DNA from: Metopolophium dirhodum
Taxonomy: Eukaryota; Arthropoda; Insecta; Hemiptera; Aphididae
Assembly: GCF_019925205.1 (NCBI RefSeq)
Contig: NC_083561.1
Span: 4,773,217-4,837,216, forward strand
DNA: 64,000 nt
Reading direction: 5' to 3'
In this document: piece after piece, positions 63,223 to 64,000 of the stretch
Layout of the letters: each line of letters begins with the position of its first letter
Numbering within the stretch: the first letter of the stretch is position 1
Position numbers and translations under genes: made by a program
Notes under the pieces: generated by a model
Database searches by the model: none
What the model saw: only the letters and a program-made list of their open reading frames with translations
Told to the model about the DNA's origin: nothing

Positions 63223-64000
63223 CAATAGAAACTACAACTCGTCTTGGGCTGAGATATGCTACAAATTGATTTGAATACACAATGACCAATATTCAGTCTC
63301 TGTAAGTGACATCTGTGGTGTATTTCTCACTACCTATGTCAATTGTCAGCCACCTTGTCGGCTGCCTTTACATTTAATTCTACAACTCTATGTACATTAA
63401 ACTTGTACGATTGTACAAATTTAGTTGAAGCTTTAATGCTTTATTATTAATAAATTATTAGTGCTGAATTGTTGGCAATATCTGTGTTATATTATTATAT
63501 TAATTTCCAGCAAATCATCTGCTAGTGAATATCACAGTTCAGCAGCCAATGAAATCATAAGTAAACTGTAATTGAACTGTGAACTGGACACTGTAAATGT
63601 CATGTATTCAACCATTTATTACAATTAGGTATTGTTAAAAAATTAACAGTATGATCATCATCTAAACTGATTTACGTTATTATCTAGGTATTATTCAAGA
63701 ATAGACAACAAAAATAAAGAGTAATAAATCTTTCAAAAGAATATCCTTTTTTGTAGACTAATAATTATTTAAATTTACATAGTATTATAGTAATATAATA
63801 ACTGATTGTTTTTAGACTTTCTGGTACCTATTACTATTCCTATAAATTAATTCAAAGTAAAGAATATAAACTTCTGTCAGTGAAGATACCTACTTAATCA
63901 CATAAAATATTAATAATTATATACAGTGTATAAGCAATAAACGATTGTATTAAAATATTTAAGCTGAATTGTAAAATATATAAGCCTAATATTCACACAA
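63223..64000. other. Terminal intergenic stretch, nothing recognised
   Basis: AT-rich sequence with no supportable gene, repeat boundary or RNA. Confidence 0.4.

Overview
The window looks like animal nuclear DNA, most likely from a hemipteran insect and probably an aphid. The sequence is very AT-rich and full of short TA-rich words such as GTACCTA. Coding sequence sits in short exons with GT..AG introns. Repeats include Helitron-like, hAT-like and Mutator-like DNA elements and a tRNA-derived SINE. The aphid assignment is an inference from general appearance, not from a search. I see no bacterial operons, viral genes, rRNA genes or CRISPR arrays.

I can support one protein-coding gene, on the + strand, spanning roughly 11.4 to 49.0 kb. 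Seven coding exons join in phase (12976-13582, 17803-18342, 29982-30201, 36937-37126, 38875-39036, 47347-47481, 48539-48700). All junctions are GT..AG, and the result is a 671-residue predicted secreted protein. A probable untranslated first exon ends at 11672, and a polyadenylation signal lies at 48945. The protein has a signal peptide, a long N-terminal half with several poly-Asp/Glu tracts (the longest is 20 consecutive Asp), a Lys/Thr/Pro-rich basic linker, and a C-terminal part. That C-terminal part, together with one helix in exon 3, resembles the arthropod group 7 allergen-like fold of the lipid-binding TULIP superfamily. The acidic N-terminal half and basic linker make it strongly charge-polarised, which I find unusual.

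The rest is intron and intergenic DNA with several datable insertions. Intron 5 holds a 3.3 kb foldback element flanked by a perfect 9-bp target duplication, with arms made of an exact 135-bp subrepeat. Intron 3 holds a minus-strand Helitron-like element. Intron 2 has a 190-bp tandem duplication and several CpG-rich patches. Upstream, at 5.9-8.2 kb, are a tRNA-derived SINE and a hAT-like element. Downstream, at 54.5-56.9 kb, is a mosaic with three Helitron 5' ends and one 3' end, interrupted by a Mutator-like element that keeps a transposase fragment. At 62.4-63.1 kb a hAT-type MITE with an 8-bp target duplication interrupts an otherwise continuous reading frame.

I found no second host gene. 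The 11 kb upstream and 15 kb downstream of the gene appear to be repeat-bearing intergenic DNA.
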